This document shows, in pieces, positions 8,236 to 16,933 of a stretch of 64,000 bases of DNA; the first letter of the stretch is position 1; the number at the start of each line of letters is the position of its first letter. Origin of the DNA: Pantoea sp. RIT-PI-b (GTDB taxonomy: Bacteria; Pseudomonadota; Gammaproteobacteria; Enterobacterales; Enterobacteriaceae); the NCBI RefSeq assembly GCF_001187905.1, contig NZ_LGIS01000012.1, positions 852,686 through 916,685 of the forward strand, given 5' to 3'. Both the position numbers and the translations under genes were made by a program. Under the pieces are notes generated by a model. It was not told where the DNA came from. It saw only the letters and a list, made by a program, of their open reading frames with translations, and searched no databases.

Positions 8236-8313
8236 GTAGCGACGCGATTCATCGCGTTTACCAATGGAGGCACTTTGCCCATCCTGGCAATGCGCAATAA
8301 ATTGCGCCGCTAC
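8236..8313. repeat. 78-bp composite palindromic repeat, copy 1
   Basis: The element starts GTAGCGACGCG and ends TTGCGCCGCTAC. It contains two small hairpins, ACGCG/CGCGT and GCGCAA/TTGCGC, facing inwards in opposite orientation, like a paired REP unit. It sits between convergent genes (LysR and MFS). A second copy with exactly the same length lies at 9687-9764. Confidence 0.75.
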
Positions 8314-8335
8314 GGTGTGTGCTTATTAATAATTA

Positions 8336-9568
8336 TCAGTGACTTTCGTGAGCAAAAGTGATGGATTTACGGCGCGCATCGCGCATCGCCACCGCATGAA
8401 TCAGCAGGCCTAACACCGCCAGAATCGCGCCCACCCAACCGGTTGACTGCCAGCCCAGGCCAGCTGAAATAGTGACGCCGCCCAGCCACGCGCCGAGTGC
8501 ATTCGCCAGGTTAAACGCCGAGTGATTCATCGCTGCCGCCATGGTTTGCGCATCACCGGCCACGTCCATCAAGCGGATTTGCAGCACCGCCGCCAGCGCC
8601 ACCATGGTGCCCACCAGCATCACATTGATGGCACCCGCCAGCGCATAGTGCGCGGCAAACACAAAGGCGCTGAGCACCAGAAATGACCAGATCAGCAAAA
8701 TGCGGATGGTCTTTTCAATGCCGCGATCGGCCAGACGGCCACCGGCAATGTTGCCGATAATCATGCCCAGCCCGAACAGCGCCAGCACGGCGGGAATCCA
8801 GCTCACCGGCATCTGCGCCAGTTCGGTCATGGTCGGTTTAACGTAGCTAAACACCGAGAACAAACCGCCGCTGCCCACCGCGCCAATCGCTAGCGTTAAA
8901 AGCACCTGTTTGCGCGTCAAAGCGGAGAGTTCACGCAGCGGGCTGGCCTGTTTGTCGCCAGCCACGTTCGGCACCCACAGCCAAATCAACAGCAAGGTCA
9001 CCAGCGCCAGACCGCCGACAATGGCAAACGCATCACGCCAGCCGAACCATTGACCTATGGCAGTGACGGCGGGCACGCCGAGTAAGTTGGCGATAGTCAG
9101 GCCAAACAGCACCATCGACACCGCCTGCGCGCGCTTTTTGCGTTCGACCAGGCCAGCAGCTACCAGCGCCGCTACGCCAAAGAAGGTGCCGTGCGGGAAA
9201 CCGGCGAGGAAACGCGCCAGCAGCATCGAGTAATAGCCGGGCGCAATCGCACTCAGCAGGTTACCGGCGGCAAACAGGCCCATTAGCGTCATCAGGAAGT
9301 TACGACGTGAGGCGCGTGCGCCCAATACCGCCAGCAGTGGCGCACCAATCACCACGCCGAGGGCATAAATACTGATGAGATGCCCAGCGGAGGGAATCGA
9401 TACGTTGAGGCCCTTGGCTGCATCGGGCAGCAGGCCCATGATGACGAATTCGCCGGTACCAATGGCAAAACCGCCGGTGCCGAGTGCGAACAGGGCTTTC
9501 AGCACGCTCTGACGCGGCAGCGATGCCTCATTCGGCAGCTGAGTAAGTTGGGGTTGTACTGATGACAT
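8336..9568 (-). CDS. MFS transporter, DHA1 family (AraJ/YdhP-like)
   Basis: 410 residues with twelve membrane helices. FAIGTGEFVIMGLLPDAA in helix 1, GARASRRNFL (loop 2-3 motif A) and FPHGTFFGVAALVA in helix 4 match the AraJ/YdhP/chloramphenicol-resistance group of drug or sugar exporters. It stands alone and is flanked on both sides by composite repeats. The exported substrate cannot be told from the sequence. Confidence 0.88.
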   Translation of the reverse strand: MSSVQPQLTQLPNEASLPRQSVLKALFALGTGGFAIGTGEFVIMGLLPDAAKGLNVSIPSAGHLISIYALGVVIGAPLLAVLGARASRRNFLMTLMGLFAAGNLLSAIAPGYYSMLLARFLAGFPHGTFFGVAALVAAGLVERKKRAQAVSMVLFGLTIANLLGVPAVTAIGQWFGWRDAFAIVGGLALVTLLLIWLWVPNVAGDKQASPLRELSALTRKQVLLTLAIGAVGSGGLFSVFSYVKPTMTELAQMPVSWIPAVLALFGLGMIIGNIAGGRLADRGIEKTIRILLIWSFLVLSAFVFAAHYALAGAINVMLVGTMVALAAVLQIRLMDVAGDAQTMAAAMNHSAFNLANALGAWLGGVTISAGLGWQSTGWVGAILAVLGLLIHAVAMRDARRKSITFAHESH

Positions 9569-9686
9569 GAGTTTTCCGAACCACAGGTGAAGAACTCAGT
9601 CAGGATCGTGGACGCATTAAACAGCAACCATCGTCGTAACTGAGTTAAGTAAGCGGCATATGATAGCGTAAAAACCCGCACATGCC

Positions 9687-9764
9687 GTAGCGGCGCAATT
9701 TATTGCGCAAAATAGGAATTGGCACACTGCAGCCATTGATTCGCGCGATAAATCGCGCCGCTAC
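9687..9764. repeat. 78-bp composite palindromic repeat, copy 2
   Basis: It starts GTAGCGGCGCAA and ends TCGCGCCGCTAC. The two internal hairpins are GCGCAA/TTGCGC and GCGCGAT/ATCGCGC. Length, outer ends and hairpin layout equal the copy at 8236-8313, so the two bracket the MFS gene. It lies just downstream of the ROK kinase gene. Confidence 0.75.
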
Positions 9765-9779
9765 AAAACGTGCATGAAT

Positions 9780-10721
9780 TCAGTATTGGCGACTTTGCCG
9801 GGCCAAAAGTGCGGCGCCCATCATGCCGCCGTGATGCGCGAACTCGCCGGGGACCACTAAACGCTGTGAGGTGCGGCGTAATACATAGCCCTGCACCACT
9901 TCGTCCAATGCTGCGATCAGCGATGTTACGGACGCCAATCCGCCCCCCACCGCCACGCGTGAGGCACCAGTGATATTGATGCTGTAGGCGAGCGGCTGAC
10001 CGACCAGCTGCAGCCACGCCTTGATGGTTTGCTGTGCCAGCGCATCCTGCTGCTGCCAGCGTGTAATAATCTCAACGCTGCTGGCGGTGCAGTTATGCAA
10101 TGTCTGATGCAGATTCTCAAGACCGCGCGCGCCTCCGTAACTGTCGAGGCAGCCCTTTTGTCCGCACGGGCAGCTCAGGCGCGGCAGGCGCACGGTGGTG
10201 CCATCAATTTCCACTTCGGTGAGCGTAATCGGCCCGTGTCCCCATTCGCCGGTCAAACCATTTTGTCCGGTAATAATGCGGCCATCCGCCACTAATCCGC
10301 CGCCCACGCCTGAACCGAGAATGGCGCCAAACACCACTTTATGCCCTCTTCCGACACCGGCTAACGCTTCGGCCACGGTAAAGCAGTCAGCATCGTTATG
10401 CACAATGACCTGGCGGTGCAGCAGCGCGCCCAGTTCGTTAGCCAGACTGCGCTGATGAAACGCGGGAATGTTACTGGCAAACATCTCGCCTGACTCTGGC
10501 GCCACAATGCCGGCGGTGGAGATCGCCAGCGGGCTATGGGTGGCAAAATGCGCCTGATGTTGGGCAATCATCTGGCTAACCAGCGCGGTGAAATCTTCCC
10601 AGCTGGCGGCCGGGATGGGTTGCTGATCGAGCAGGGTTAATTGATCCTGCGCATCCATCGCGCCTAACTTGATAAATGAGCCGCCCAGATCGAGGCAAAT
10701 TACCGCAGGTTGTTCACTCAT
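9780..10721 (-). CDS. ROK-family sugar kinase
   Basis: 313 residues. The ATP phosphate loop DLGGSFIKLG is at the N-terminus, the catalytic aspartate is in VHNDADCFTVAEAL (about residue 110), and the ROK zinc site is CPCGQKGCLDSYGG. There is no HTH, so this is a kinase and not a regulator. It phosphorylates a hexose or an N-acylated hexosamine in the cytosol. It ends the minus-strand arm of the peptide-type ABC locus; its ATG overlaps the permease stop (ATGA), so it is made with the transporter. The context suggests a sugar released from an imported conjugate. Resemblance to glucokinase, NanK and NagK does not decide the substrate. Confidence 0.88.
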   Translation of the reverse strand: MSEQPAVICLDLGGSFIKLGAMDAQDQLTLLDQQPIPAASWEDFTALVSQMIAQHQAHFATHSPLAISTAGIVAPESGEMFASNIPAFHQRSLANELGALLHRQVIVHNDADCFTVAEALAGVGRGHKVVFGAILGSGVGGGLVADGRIITGQNGLTGEWGHGPITLTEVEIDGTTVRLPRLSCPCGQKGCLDSYGGARGLENLHQTLHNCTASSVEIITRWQQQDALAQQTIKAWLQLVGQPLAYSINITGASRVAVGGGLASVTSLIAALDEVVQGYVLRRTSQRLVVPGEFAHHGGMMGAALLARQSRQY

Positions 10722-11584
10722 AAACGTTTATCCATCACATCACGTAATCCATCACCGAGCACGTTGAAGCCCAGTACGGTAATCAAAATCGCCAATCCGG
10801 GAAAGAGTGACACATAGATATTCAGGCCAAGGAAGTTGCGCCCGTCGCTCATCATAGTACCCCACTCTGGCATTGGCGGCTGCACGCCTAAGCCGAGGAA
10901 AGAGAGGCTGGCGGCAGAAAGCCCCCCGGCGCCCGCCGTTAACGTCGACTGGACAATCAGCGGGCCAATGGAGTTGCGCAAAATATAGTGCGTGATGATG
11001 CGCGGATAGCGCACGCCAAGCATATGCGCCGCTTCGATGTACTCCATATTCTTCAGGCCGAGTGTCAGGTTGCGGCTCAGGCGCGCATACACCGGAATCG
11101 AGAACAGCGAGATGGCAATCAGCATATTGGTGAGTCCTTCTCCCAATACGCTAACAATCAAAATCGCCAGCACAATGCCGGGAAAGGCAAAGATGATATC
11201 CATCACCCACATGATGAGCGCATCAATCTTGCGCCCAGCCAATCCGGAGATGATGCCGAGCGGAATGCCGATCACCATGGATATTGCCACGCTGAGGCTC
11301 ACTTCAAACAGCGTGATGCGCGCACCGTAAATCACGCGTGAAAAAATGTCGCGACCATAATCGTCGGTCCCAAACCAGTGTGCGGCCGAAGGCGCTTGTA
11401 AGGTATTAAGTAAATCCTGCTCGACCGGATCCCAATGGGTTATCAGCGGAGCCAGCGCGGCGGCGAGGACTACCAGCAGCACCAGCGCGCCGCCAATGGC
11501 AATTGACGGATTGGCGATCAGCATTCTGAGCAGGTTTCGGCTGCGTGAACGCGGCGGCAGCGCGGCGCTTTCAATACTGTTCAT
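10718..11584 (-). CDS. Peptide-type ABC transporter permease (DppC-like)
   Basis: 288 residues, six membrane helices, with an N-terminal cytoplasmic stretch and a GTDDYGRDIFSRVIYGARIT motif typical of DppC/OppC. The EAA loop EAAHMLGVRYPRIITHYILRN contacts the ATPase. It pairs with the upstream DppB-like permease, with start and stop codons sharing one base. The ATPase subunit is on the opposite arm of the locus (16930-18732). Confidence 0.92.
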   Translation of the reverse strand: MNSIESAALPPRSRSRNLLRMLIANPSIAIGGALVLLVVLAAALAPLITHWDPVEQDLLNTLQAPSAAHWFGTDDYGRDIFSRVIYGARITLFEVSLSVAISMVIGIPLGIISGLAGRKIDALIMWVMDIIFAFPGIVLAILIVSVLGEGLTNMLIAISLFSIPVYARLSRNLTLGLKNMEYIEAAHMLGVRYPRIITHYILRNSIGPLIVQSTLTAGAGGLSAASLSFLGLGVQPPMPEWGTMMSDGRNFLGLNIYVSLFPGLAILITVLGFNVLGDGLRDVMDKRL

Positions 11585-12504
11585 CAGTCGAACCTTATTT
11601 TCGGGTTGAGCAAGCCAATCAAAATTTCGCCCACCAGGTTCATCAACACCACGCCGGTTACGGCAACCAGAGTGACGCCCTGAATCACCGGATAATCGCG
11701 GTAACGCACTGAATCCACCAGCAAGCGGCCAATCCCCGGCCAGTTGAACACCGATTCGGTGACCACCGCGCCGCCAATCAGGCTGCCGAAGTTGAGGGCG
11801 ACAATGGTGACGATGGGGATCAGCGCATTACGCAGCGCGTGCTTCCAGTGAATGCTGCCAGAGGACAATCCCTTGGCTTTGGCGGTGCGAATGTAATCCT
11901 GACTCAACACATCCAGCATGCTGGAACGCGTCATGCGGGCAATCATCGCCATCGGCAAGATCGCCAGCGTGACGGTGGGCATGATGTAGTTTTTCCATGA
12001 ATCAGCGCCCAGCAGCGGCAGCCAGCCCAGCTCTACGGCAAAGTAGTTCATCGCCAGTAGCGCCAGCCAGAAGTTAGCAATCGACGCACCGGCGATGGTC
12101 AGCACCATAACGATTTGGTCGGGAATGCGCTGGCGATAAATTGCGCCAGTCATCCCCGCCGGTACGCCAATCGCAATCGCCAGCAGATAAGCCAGCGCCG
12201 CCAGCGATAAGGTGTAGGGCAACCGCTCACTGATTTCCGTCATCACCGGACGCTGCGACTGCAGCGACAATCCGAGGTTGCCATGCAGCGCTTCCGCGGC
12301 AAACTTGACGTATTGCAGCGGCAAGGGCTGATCCAGCCCCAGCCGCACTCGCATACTGTCCACCGCTTCCTGTGGCGCTTCCGGGCCGGCCATCAGCCGC
12401 GCCGGATCGCCCGGCAGCGCACGGATGGCGATAAACACGATGATCGACACGCCGAAGATAATGAGCGGCAGCGAAAGCACCTTTTTTGCGACGTACGCTT
12501 TCAT
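11584..12504 (-). CDS. Peptide-type ABC transporter permease (DppB-like)
   Basis: 306 residues. The N-terminal helix is followed by the RALPGDPARLMAGPEAP motif and RLGLDQPLPLQY, both standard in DppB/GsiC proteins. The EAA-type loop is IRTAKAKGLSSGSIHWKHAL, and VTESVFNWPGIGRLLVDS lies near the C-terminus. It sits in the inner membrane as the partner of the DppC-like protein. It begins 18 bases after the binding-protein gene. Confidence 0.93.
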   Translation of the reverse strand: MKAYVAKKVLSLPLIIFGVSIIVFIAIRALPGDPARLMAGPEAPQEAVDSMRVRLGLDQPLPLQYVKFAAEALHGNLGLSLQSQRPVMTEISERLPYTLSLAALAYLLAIAIGVPAGMTGAIYRQRIPDQIVMVLTIAGASIANFWLALLAMNYFAVELGWLPLLGADSWKNYIMPTVTLAILPMAMIARMTRSSMLDVLSQDYIRTAKAKGLSSGSIHWKHALRNALIPIVTIVALNFGSLIGGAVVTESVFNWPGIGRLLVDSVRYRDYPVIQGVTLVAVTGVVLMNLVGEILIGLLNPKIRFD

Positions 12505-12522
12505 TTCACATCAGCCATTGGT

Positions 12523-14058
12523 TTATTGCTTCACCGCATCGCGCACGACAATTTGTCCGCCCGGCTGCATGATCACACCGCTGATATTTTTACGTGCGGC
12601 ATAGAGATCGTCCTGATAGAACAGCAGCACCTGCGGCGCTAATCCGCTGATCTGCTTTTGTGCCTGGAAATAGAGATCTTTGCGTTTGGCATCGTCGAGC
12701 GTGGAGGCTGCGGTATCGATGAGTTCATCCGTCTGTTTGTCGCTAAAGAAGCCGAGGTTGGCGCCGCCCGGCGCGAAACTGCTGGTGTGATACAGCGGAC
12801 GCAACTGCAGGTCTGAGCCGTATAAGCCGGAAGACCAGGATGCCAGCACCGCATCGGTCCCCTGCGCGGCTTTCTCTTTGCCATCGGCAAAGGCGGCTTT
12901 GGTCCATACGCCGCTCTCCATCTGGCGCACGGTAAGTTTTACGCCAATTTTGCTCCACATGCCCTGTAACACCTGCGCGGTGCGCGCATCCGGCGCCTGT
13001 ACCGCAATCGAAAGCGCGAAGCCATCGGCGTAGCCCGCCGCTTTCAGCAGATCTTTGGCTTTCTGCACATCGTACGGATAGTCGTGCAGATTCTTGTCGT
13101 AGTTTGGATCAACCGGTGCCAGCGCAGAGTTAGCCGGTTGCGCATAGCCAAACATGATGGCTTTGACCAGCGCCTGTTGGTCCGTGGCGAAATTCAACGC
13201 CTGGCGCACGCGGACATCGCTGAGCGCTTTGCTCTGGGTATTGAGATCGACCCAGAACACCGCCGCACCCGGCGACTGTTTCAGATTGACGTTGGCATTG
13301 TTTTTCAACATGCCAGCAAACTGCGGCGGCACCGGGTTAATAATATCGACCTGCCCCGATTGCAGCGCCATATTCATTACTGAAGGTTCGCTGCTCCACG
13401 TCCATTTAATTTCATCCGGACCGGAGGATTTTCCCCAGTAGTCGGTATTCTTTTGTTCAAGCACATATTCGCCGGATTTATATTGCACCAATTTATACGG
13501 GCCCGTGCCGTCAGCTTTATTGTTAATTGTGCCGTCTTTATCCGCTTTTGGGCTCACCATTAAACCCGGACCAGAGGCTAATACGGTTAAAAATGCCGGG
13601 TTAATTTTTTTCAGCTGAAACGTGACCGTCAAATCGTCTTTTTTCTTCACATCCTGAATAAAGGTGCGAATTTTGCCGCTGCCCGCTAAACCGCGCTGCG
13701 TATTTAAATGGCGCTGAAAGTTTTCTACTACCGCATCGGCATTAAATGGCGTGCCGTCATGGAATTTCACATTGGGCCGCAGGGTAAATGTCCAGTTGAG
13801 TCCGCTTTCATCGGATGTCCACGACAGCGCTAATGCCGGAATGATTTTGCCGTCATCACCGAGACGTGTAAGGCCTTCATACATCGGGTCCAGCACCGTA
13901 CCGGTAAAGGTCGCGGTTTGGTTGCCTGGGTCCATGCTGCGCGGCGGTTCGTTTTGCATGATCACCAGCTGACTGGCGAAAACGGAGGCGCTCGCCAGTG
14001 ACGCCAATAGACAACCGGCCAGCGTCAGTACCTTGAAATGCTTATGTTTGCTTTCCAT
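12523..14058 (-). CDS. Peptide-type ABC transporter periplasmic binding protein
   Basis: 511 residues, solute-binding family 5 (DppA/GsiB-like). A signal peptide (KHKHFKVLTLAGCLLASL, cleavage near SVFA-SQ) is followed by the family marker SMDPGNQTATFTGTVLDPMYEGL and by VKFHDGTPFNADAVVENF. I chose ATG at 14058, where GAGGG precedes it and the signal peptide begins; the frame extends to 14130 without secretory character. It binds the ligand in the periplasm and delivers it to the permeases. GsiB-like glutathione binders and muropeptide or glycopeptide binders share this fold, so the ligand is open. Confidence 0.92.
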   Translation of the reverse strand: MESKHKHFKVLTLAGCLLASLASASVFASQLVIMQNEPPRSMDPGNQTATFTGTVLDPMYEGLTRLGDDGKIIPALALSWTSDESGLNWTFTLRPNVKFHDGTPFNADAVVENFQRHLNTQRGLAGSGKIRTFIQDVKKKDDLTVTFQLKKINPAFLTVLASGPGLMVSPKADKDGTINNKADGTGPYKLVQYKSGEYVLEQKNTDYWGKSSGPDEIKWTWSSEPSVMNMALQSGQVDIINPVPPQFAGMLKNNANVNLKQSPGAAVFWVDLNTQSKALSDVRVRQALNFATDQQALVKAIMFGYAQPANSALAPVDPNYDKNLHDYPYDVQKAKDLLKAAGYADGFALSIAVQAPDARTAQVLQGMWSKIGVKLTVRQMESGVWTKAAFADGKEKAAQGTDAVLASWSSGLYGSDLQLRPLYHTSSFAPGGANLGFFSDKQTDELIDTAASTLDDAKRKDLYFQAQKQISGLAPQVLLFYQDDLYAARKNISGVIMQPGGQIVVRDAVKQ

Positions 14059-14107
14059 GAAGGCCCTCAATGAATCATTGAAACGATCGGTGAATGAACA
14101 AGTCGTT

Positions 14108-14165
14108 GTAGAGTGCACATTTATGCGCACCTGAATGTATTGGTCGCCATGAATGGCGCCCCTAC
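14108..14165. repeat. 58-bp palindromic repeat, short variant of the composite family
   Basis: It starts GTAGAGTGCACA and ends GGCGCCCCTAC. Two inward hairpins, GTGC-type and GGTCGCC/GGCGCC with an ATGAAT loop, recall the 78-bp elements but with a shorter spacer. It lies in the divergent promoter region between the binding-protein gene and the ROK repressor gene, about 50 bases from the former. Confidence 0.55.
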
Positions 14166-14345
14166 GAAATCTTTACCACAGCGTTGCGCTATATAAGCCA
14201 CAATCCCTAAACAAAAGCCAAGATGTAGGTTCATATAATTTACTTATAATTAGATCTGCATTCAGAAAATTAACTAAATATCGTTGTATTTGTTTTCTGG
14301 CCTTATTATTGTCAGCGCATAAGTGTTAACGCTGTGAGAACCCGC

Positions 14346-15479
14346 ATGCTCAATCCCCATCAGCAACAAATTTTACGTTTGCTTATTGCCTCGCATGGGA
14401 TGAGCCGCACCGCGCTGGCGGAAAAGATGAAGTTGAGCAAAGCCGCAATTAGTCCGCTGGTAAAAGAGATGCTGAGCGCCGGACTGCTGGAGGAGAGTGC
14501 TGCTGAATCTACTGGGCAGGGTCGTCCATCAATTTTATTAAAAATGCGCGCCGACAGCGCCTATTTTCTCGGTGCTTCGCTGCTCGGTGAGCGCGTAGTT
14601 TTAGTGTTGATTGATATGCATGGCCGCACGCTGGCTTCTACCGACATGGCGCTGAATCTTGATCCTCAGCAGCTGGCGGTGACCATTGCAGCTGCGATTC
14701 CGGCGCTGATTGCGCAAAAAACGATTTCGCCGGATCAACTGATCGGTCTTGGCGTTACCCTCTCCGGCTTTGTCGATGAAAATCAGGCTGTTTGCGTGCA
14801 GTCGGCGCTGCTGGGCTGGAAGAACGTGCCGCTCGCCGAGCTGTTGAAACAGCAAACCGGGCTGGATGTTTCGCTGGAAAACGATGCCAAAGCGCTGGCG
14901 GTGAGCGAGAAGATATTCGGGGTGGCGAAAAAGGCGCGCAATTTCAGCCTGATTTCCCATGGTGATGGCATTGGCGCGGCGCACTTTTTTCAGGGGCAAC
15001 TGCATCGCGGGGCGCACGGCGGCGCCGGTGAAATTGCCCACTGCACCATCGAACCAGGCGGGCGTCCCTGCCGCTGCGGCAAACGCGGCTGCCTTGATAC
15101 GCTGGCGTCGTTAACCGCCATTCGTGAAAGCATGCGCGATAAAGCGCTGGAGAGCGGTTCGATTACCGAGCTGGAGGCGCTGGCGGTGAAAGGCAACAGC
15201 GCAGCGATCGCAATTTTACATCAGGCCGGTCATGCGCTGGGCCTGGCGATCGCCAACATAATCCAGATGAATGACCCCGAAATGATTGTGATTGCCCATC
15301 AGCCCGATGCGTTTGACGGGCTGCTAAAAACCGTGGTGCTGCAGGCGATTGATAGCCACGTGTTGCCATCGATTATCGGCAAAACGCCGATATCCAGCAT
15401 GGTCATTGATGAAGAGAGCTGGGCCAGAGCCGCGGCCAGTGTGGCGGCGTATCGTTTTATCATTCACTTACCCGACTAG
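14346..15479 (+). CDS. ROK-family transcriptional repressor (Mlc/NagC-like)
   Basis: About 377 residues. An N-terminal winged HTH (ILRLLIASHGMSRTALAEKM then KAAISPLVKEML) is fused to a ROK sugar-binding domain with EPGGRPCRCGKRGCLDTL as zinc site and SLENDAKALAVSEKIFG near the sugar pocket. I chose ATG at 14346 over the GTG at 14334. It lies between the two arms of the ABC locus and reads divergently from the binding-protein gene, so it is the likely local repressor. A phosphorylated or free amino sugar is the probable inducer, which agrees with the ROK kinase in the same locus. Confidence 0.9.
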   Translation: MLNPHQQQILRLLIASHGMSRTALAEKMKLSKAAISPLVKEMLSAGLLEESAAESTGQGRPSILLKMRADSAYFLGASLLGERVVLVLIDMHGRTLASTDMALNLDPQQLAVTIAAAIPALIAQKTISPDQLIGLGVTLSGFVDENQAVCVQSALLGWKNVPLAELLKQQTGLDVSLENDAKALAVSEKIFGVAKKARNFSLISHGDGIGAAHFFQGQLHRGAHGGAGEIAHCTIEPGGRPCRCGKRGCLDTLASLTAIRESMRDKALESGSITELEALAVKGNSAAIAILHQAGHALGLAIANIIQMNDPEMIVIAHQPDAFDGLLKTVVLQAIDSHVLPSIIGKTPISSMVIDEESWARAAASVAAYRFIIHLPD

Positions 15480-15490
15480 CGGAGGCTGCT

Positions 15491-16933
15491 ATGCGCATTG
15501 CTTTTGGTGGAATTCATACTGAGTGCAGTACTTACAATCCGGTGCTGAATTATGCCGACGACTTCCGCATCGTGCGCGGTGATGACCTGATTACCAACCC
15601 CTACTTTGCCTTTCTGCAGGATTATGATGCCGAGTTTCTGCCCACCTTCCACGCGCGCGCCATCGCCGGAGGCCCGGTGGCACGCATCACCTACGAAGAT
15701 TTTAAGCACGATTTCCTGACGCGCCTGGCCGCACATTTACCGGTGGATGGCGTTTATCTCGCCATGCACGGTGCGGTGTACGTTGAAGGCATGGAAGATG
15801 CCGAAGGCGACTGGATCAGCGCCACCCGCGAGTTAGTTGGCGCAGATTGCCCGATTACGGTGAGCTACGATCTGCATGGCAATGTTACGCAGCGTATCAT
15901 CGATGCCATCGATATGTTCTCCACCTATCGCACTGCGCCGCACATTGATGTGGAAGAGACCATGCGCCGCTCGGTATCGATGCTGGTTAAAAGCCTGCAA
16001 AGCGGGGTTAAACCGGGCGTGGTGTGGGCGCCGATTCCAGTAGTGTTGCCCGGTGAACGTACCAGCACGGAAGATGAGCCAGCCAAAAGTTTGTATGCAC
16101 GTTTACCTGCAATTAATGCGCTGGAACACATCTGGGATGCGTCGCTGATGGTTGGCTACGTTTGGGCAGATGAACCGCGTGCCACCGCCGCTGCAATCAT
16201 GACGGGTACCGACGCCGATGTGTTATCTGAGCAGGCCGCCAAACTGGCATTAGCTTACTGGCAGGCGCGCGACGAATTCAGTTTTGGCTGCGTTACCGGC
16301 AGCATTGATGAGTGCGTAACCATGGCCATCGCCAGTGAAACCGCACCAGTCATTCTGGCGGATTCTGGTGATAATCCTACCGGCGGCGGCGTGGGCGATC
16401 GTGCTGATGTGTTGGCCGAACTGATTCGCCAGCGGGCGCAGGACGTTATCGTGGCAGGAATTACCGATAAACCCGCCACCGATGCGGCGTTTGCCGCTGG
16501 CGTGGGCGCCACGCTGCAGCTCAGCGTGGGTGCCTCGCTCGATCCGGCAGGCGGAAAAGTGCAAGGCGAATTCGTGGTGAAGCATCTTAGCGACGATGCC
16601 CGTTCGCTGGCGAAACAGGCGCTGCTGCAAATCGACGGCATTACGCTGGTGGTGGCCGATCGTCGCCGTCCCTATCACAACCTGGCGGATTTCGCCCTGC
16701 TCGGCCTCGATCCAGCAAGCGCCAAAATCGTGGTGGTGAAATCGGGCTATTTGTCGCCGGAGCTGGCGCCGCTGGCTAATCCTAATTTAATGGCGCTGTC
16801 AGAAGGCGTAGTCGATCAGTATGTGGAACGCTTAACGCGTAAGCGCAAATTGCAGCCTGCTTACCCGTTTGATACCGACTTCAGCTTCCTGCCGGTAAGC
16901 CACCTGTCAGCGCGTTTTGTGGCAGCGAAATGA
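15491..16933 (+). CDS. M81-family metallopeptidase-like protein (MlrC)
   Basis: 480 residues, the full length of MlrC/microcystinase C. The N-terminal DUF1485 domain has FGGIHTECSTYNP, the metal-site region YLAMHGAVYVEGMEDAEGDW and SYDLHGNVT; the C-terminal MlrC domain carries DSGDNPTGGGVGDRADVLAEL. Characterised MlrC degrades linearised microcystin products, but most members occur beside peptide ABC transporters with unknown substrates. It follows the ROK repressor gene by 11 bases with GGAGG before the ATG, and its stop overlaps the ATPase start. No signal peptide, so it should act on the imported compound in the cytosol. Confidence 0.92.
   Translation: MRIAFGGIHTECSTYNPVLNYADDFRIVRGDDLITNPYFAFLQDYDAEFLPTFHARAIAGGPVARITYEDFKHDFLTRLAAHLPVDGVYLAMHGAVYVEGMEDAEGDWISATRELVGADCPITVSYDLHGNVTQRIIDAIDMFSTYRTAPHIDVEETMRRSVSMLVKSLQSGVKPGVVWAPIPVVLPGERTSTEDEPAKSLYARLPAINALEHIWDASLMVGYVWADEPRATAAAIMTGTDADVLSEQAAKLALAYWQARDEFSFGCVTGSIDECVTMAIASETAPVILADSGDNPTGGGVGDRADVLAELIRQRAQDVIVAGITDKPATDAAFAAGVGATLQLSVGASLDPAGGKVQGEFVVKHLSDDARSLAKQALLQIDGITLVVADRRRPYHNLADFALLGLDPASAKIVVVKSGYLSPELAPLANPNLMALSEGVVDQYVERLTRKRKLQPAYPFDTDFSFLPVSHLSARFVAAK

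Noticed and set aside
8236..9764. Possible CRISPR or tandem repeat array
   Set aside because: Only two full copies, about 1.4 kb apart and separated by a gene; palindromic composite elements fit better.
9687..9764. Possible small RNA gene because of its stable hairpins
   Set aside because: No promoter is visible and the same element recurs in other intergenic sites, which points to a repeat.
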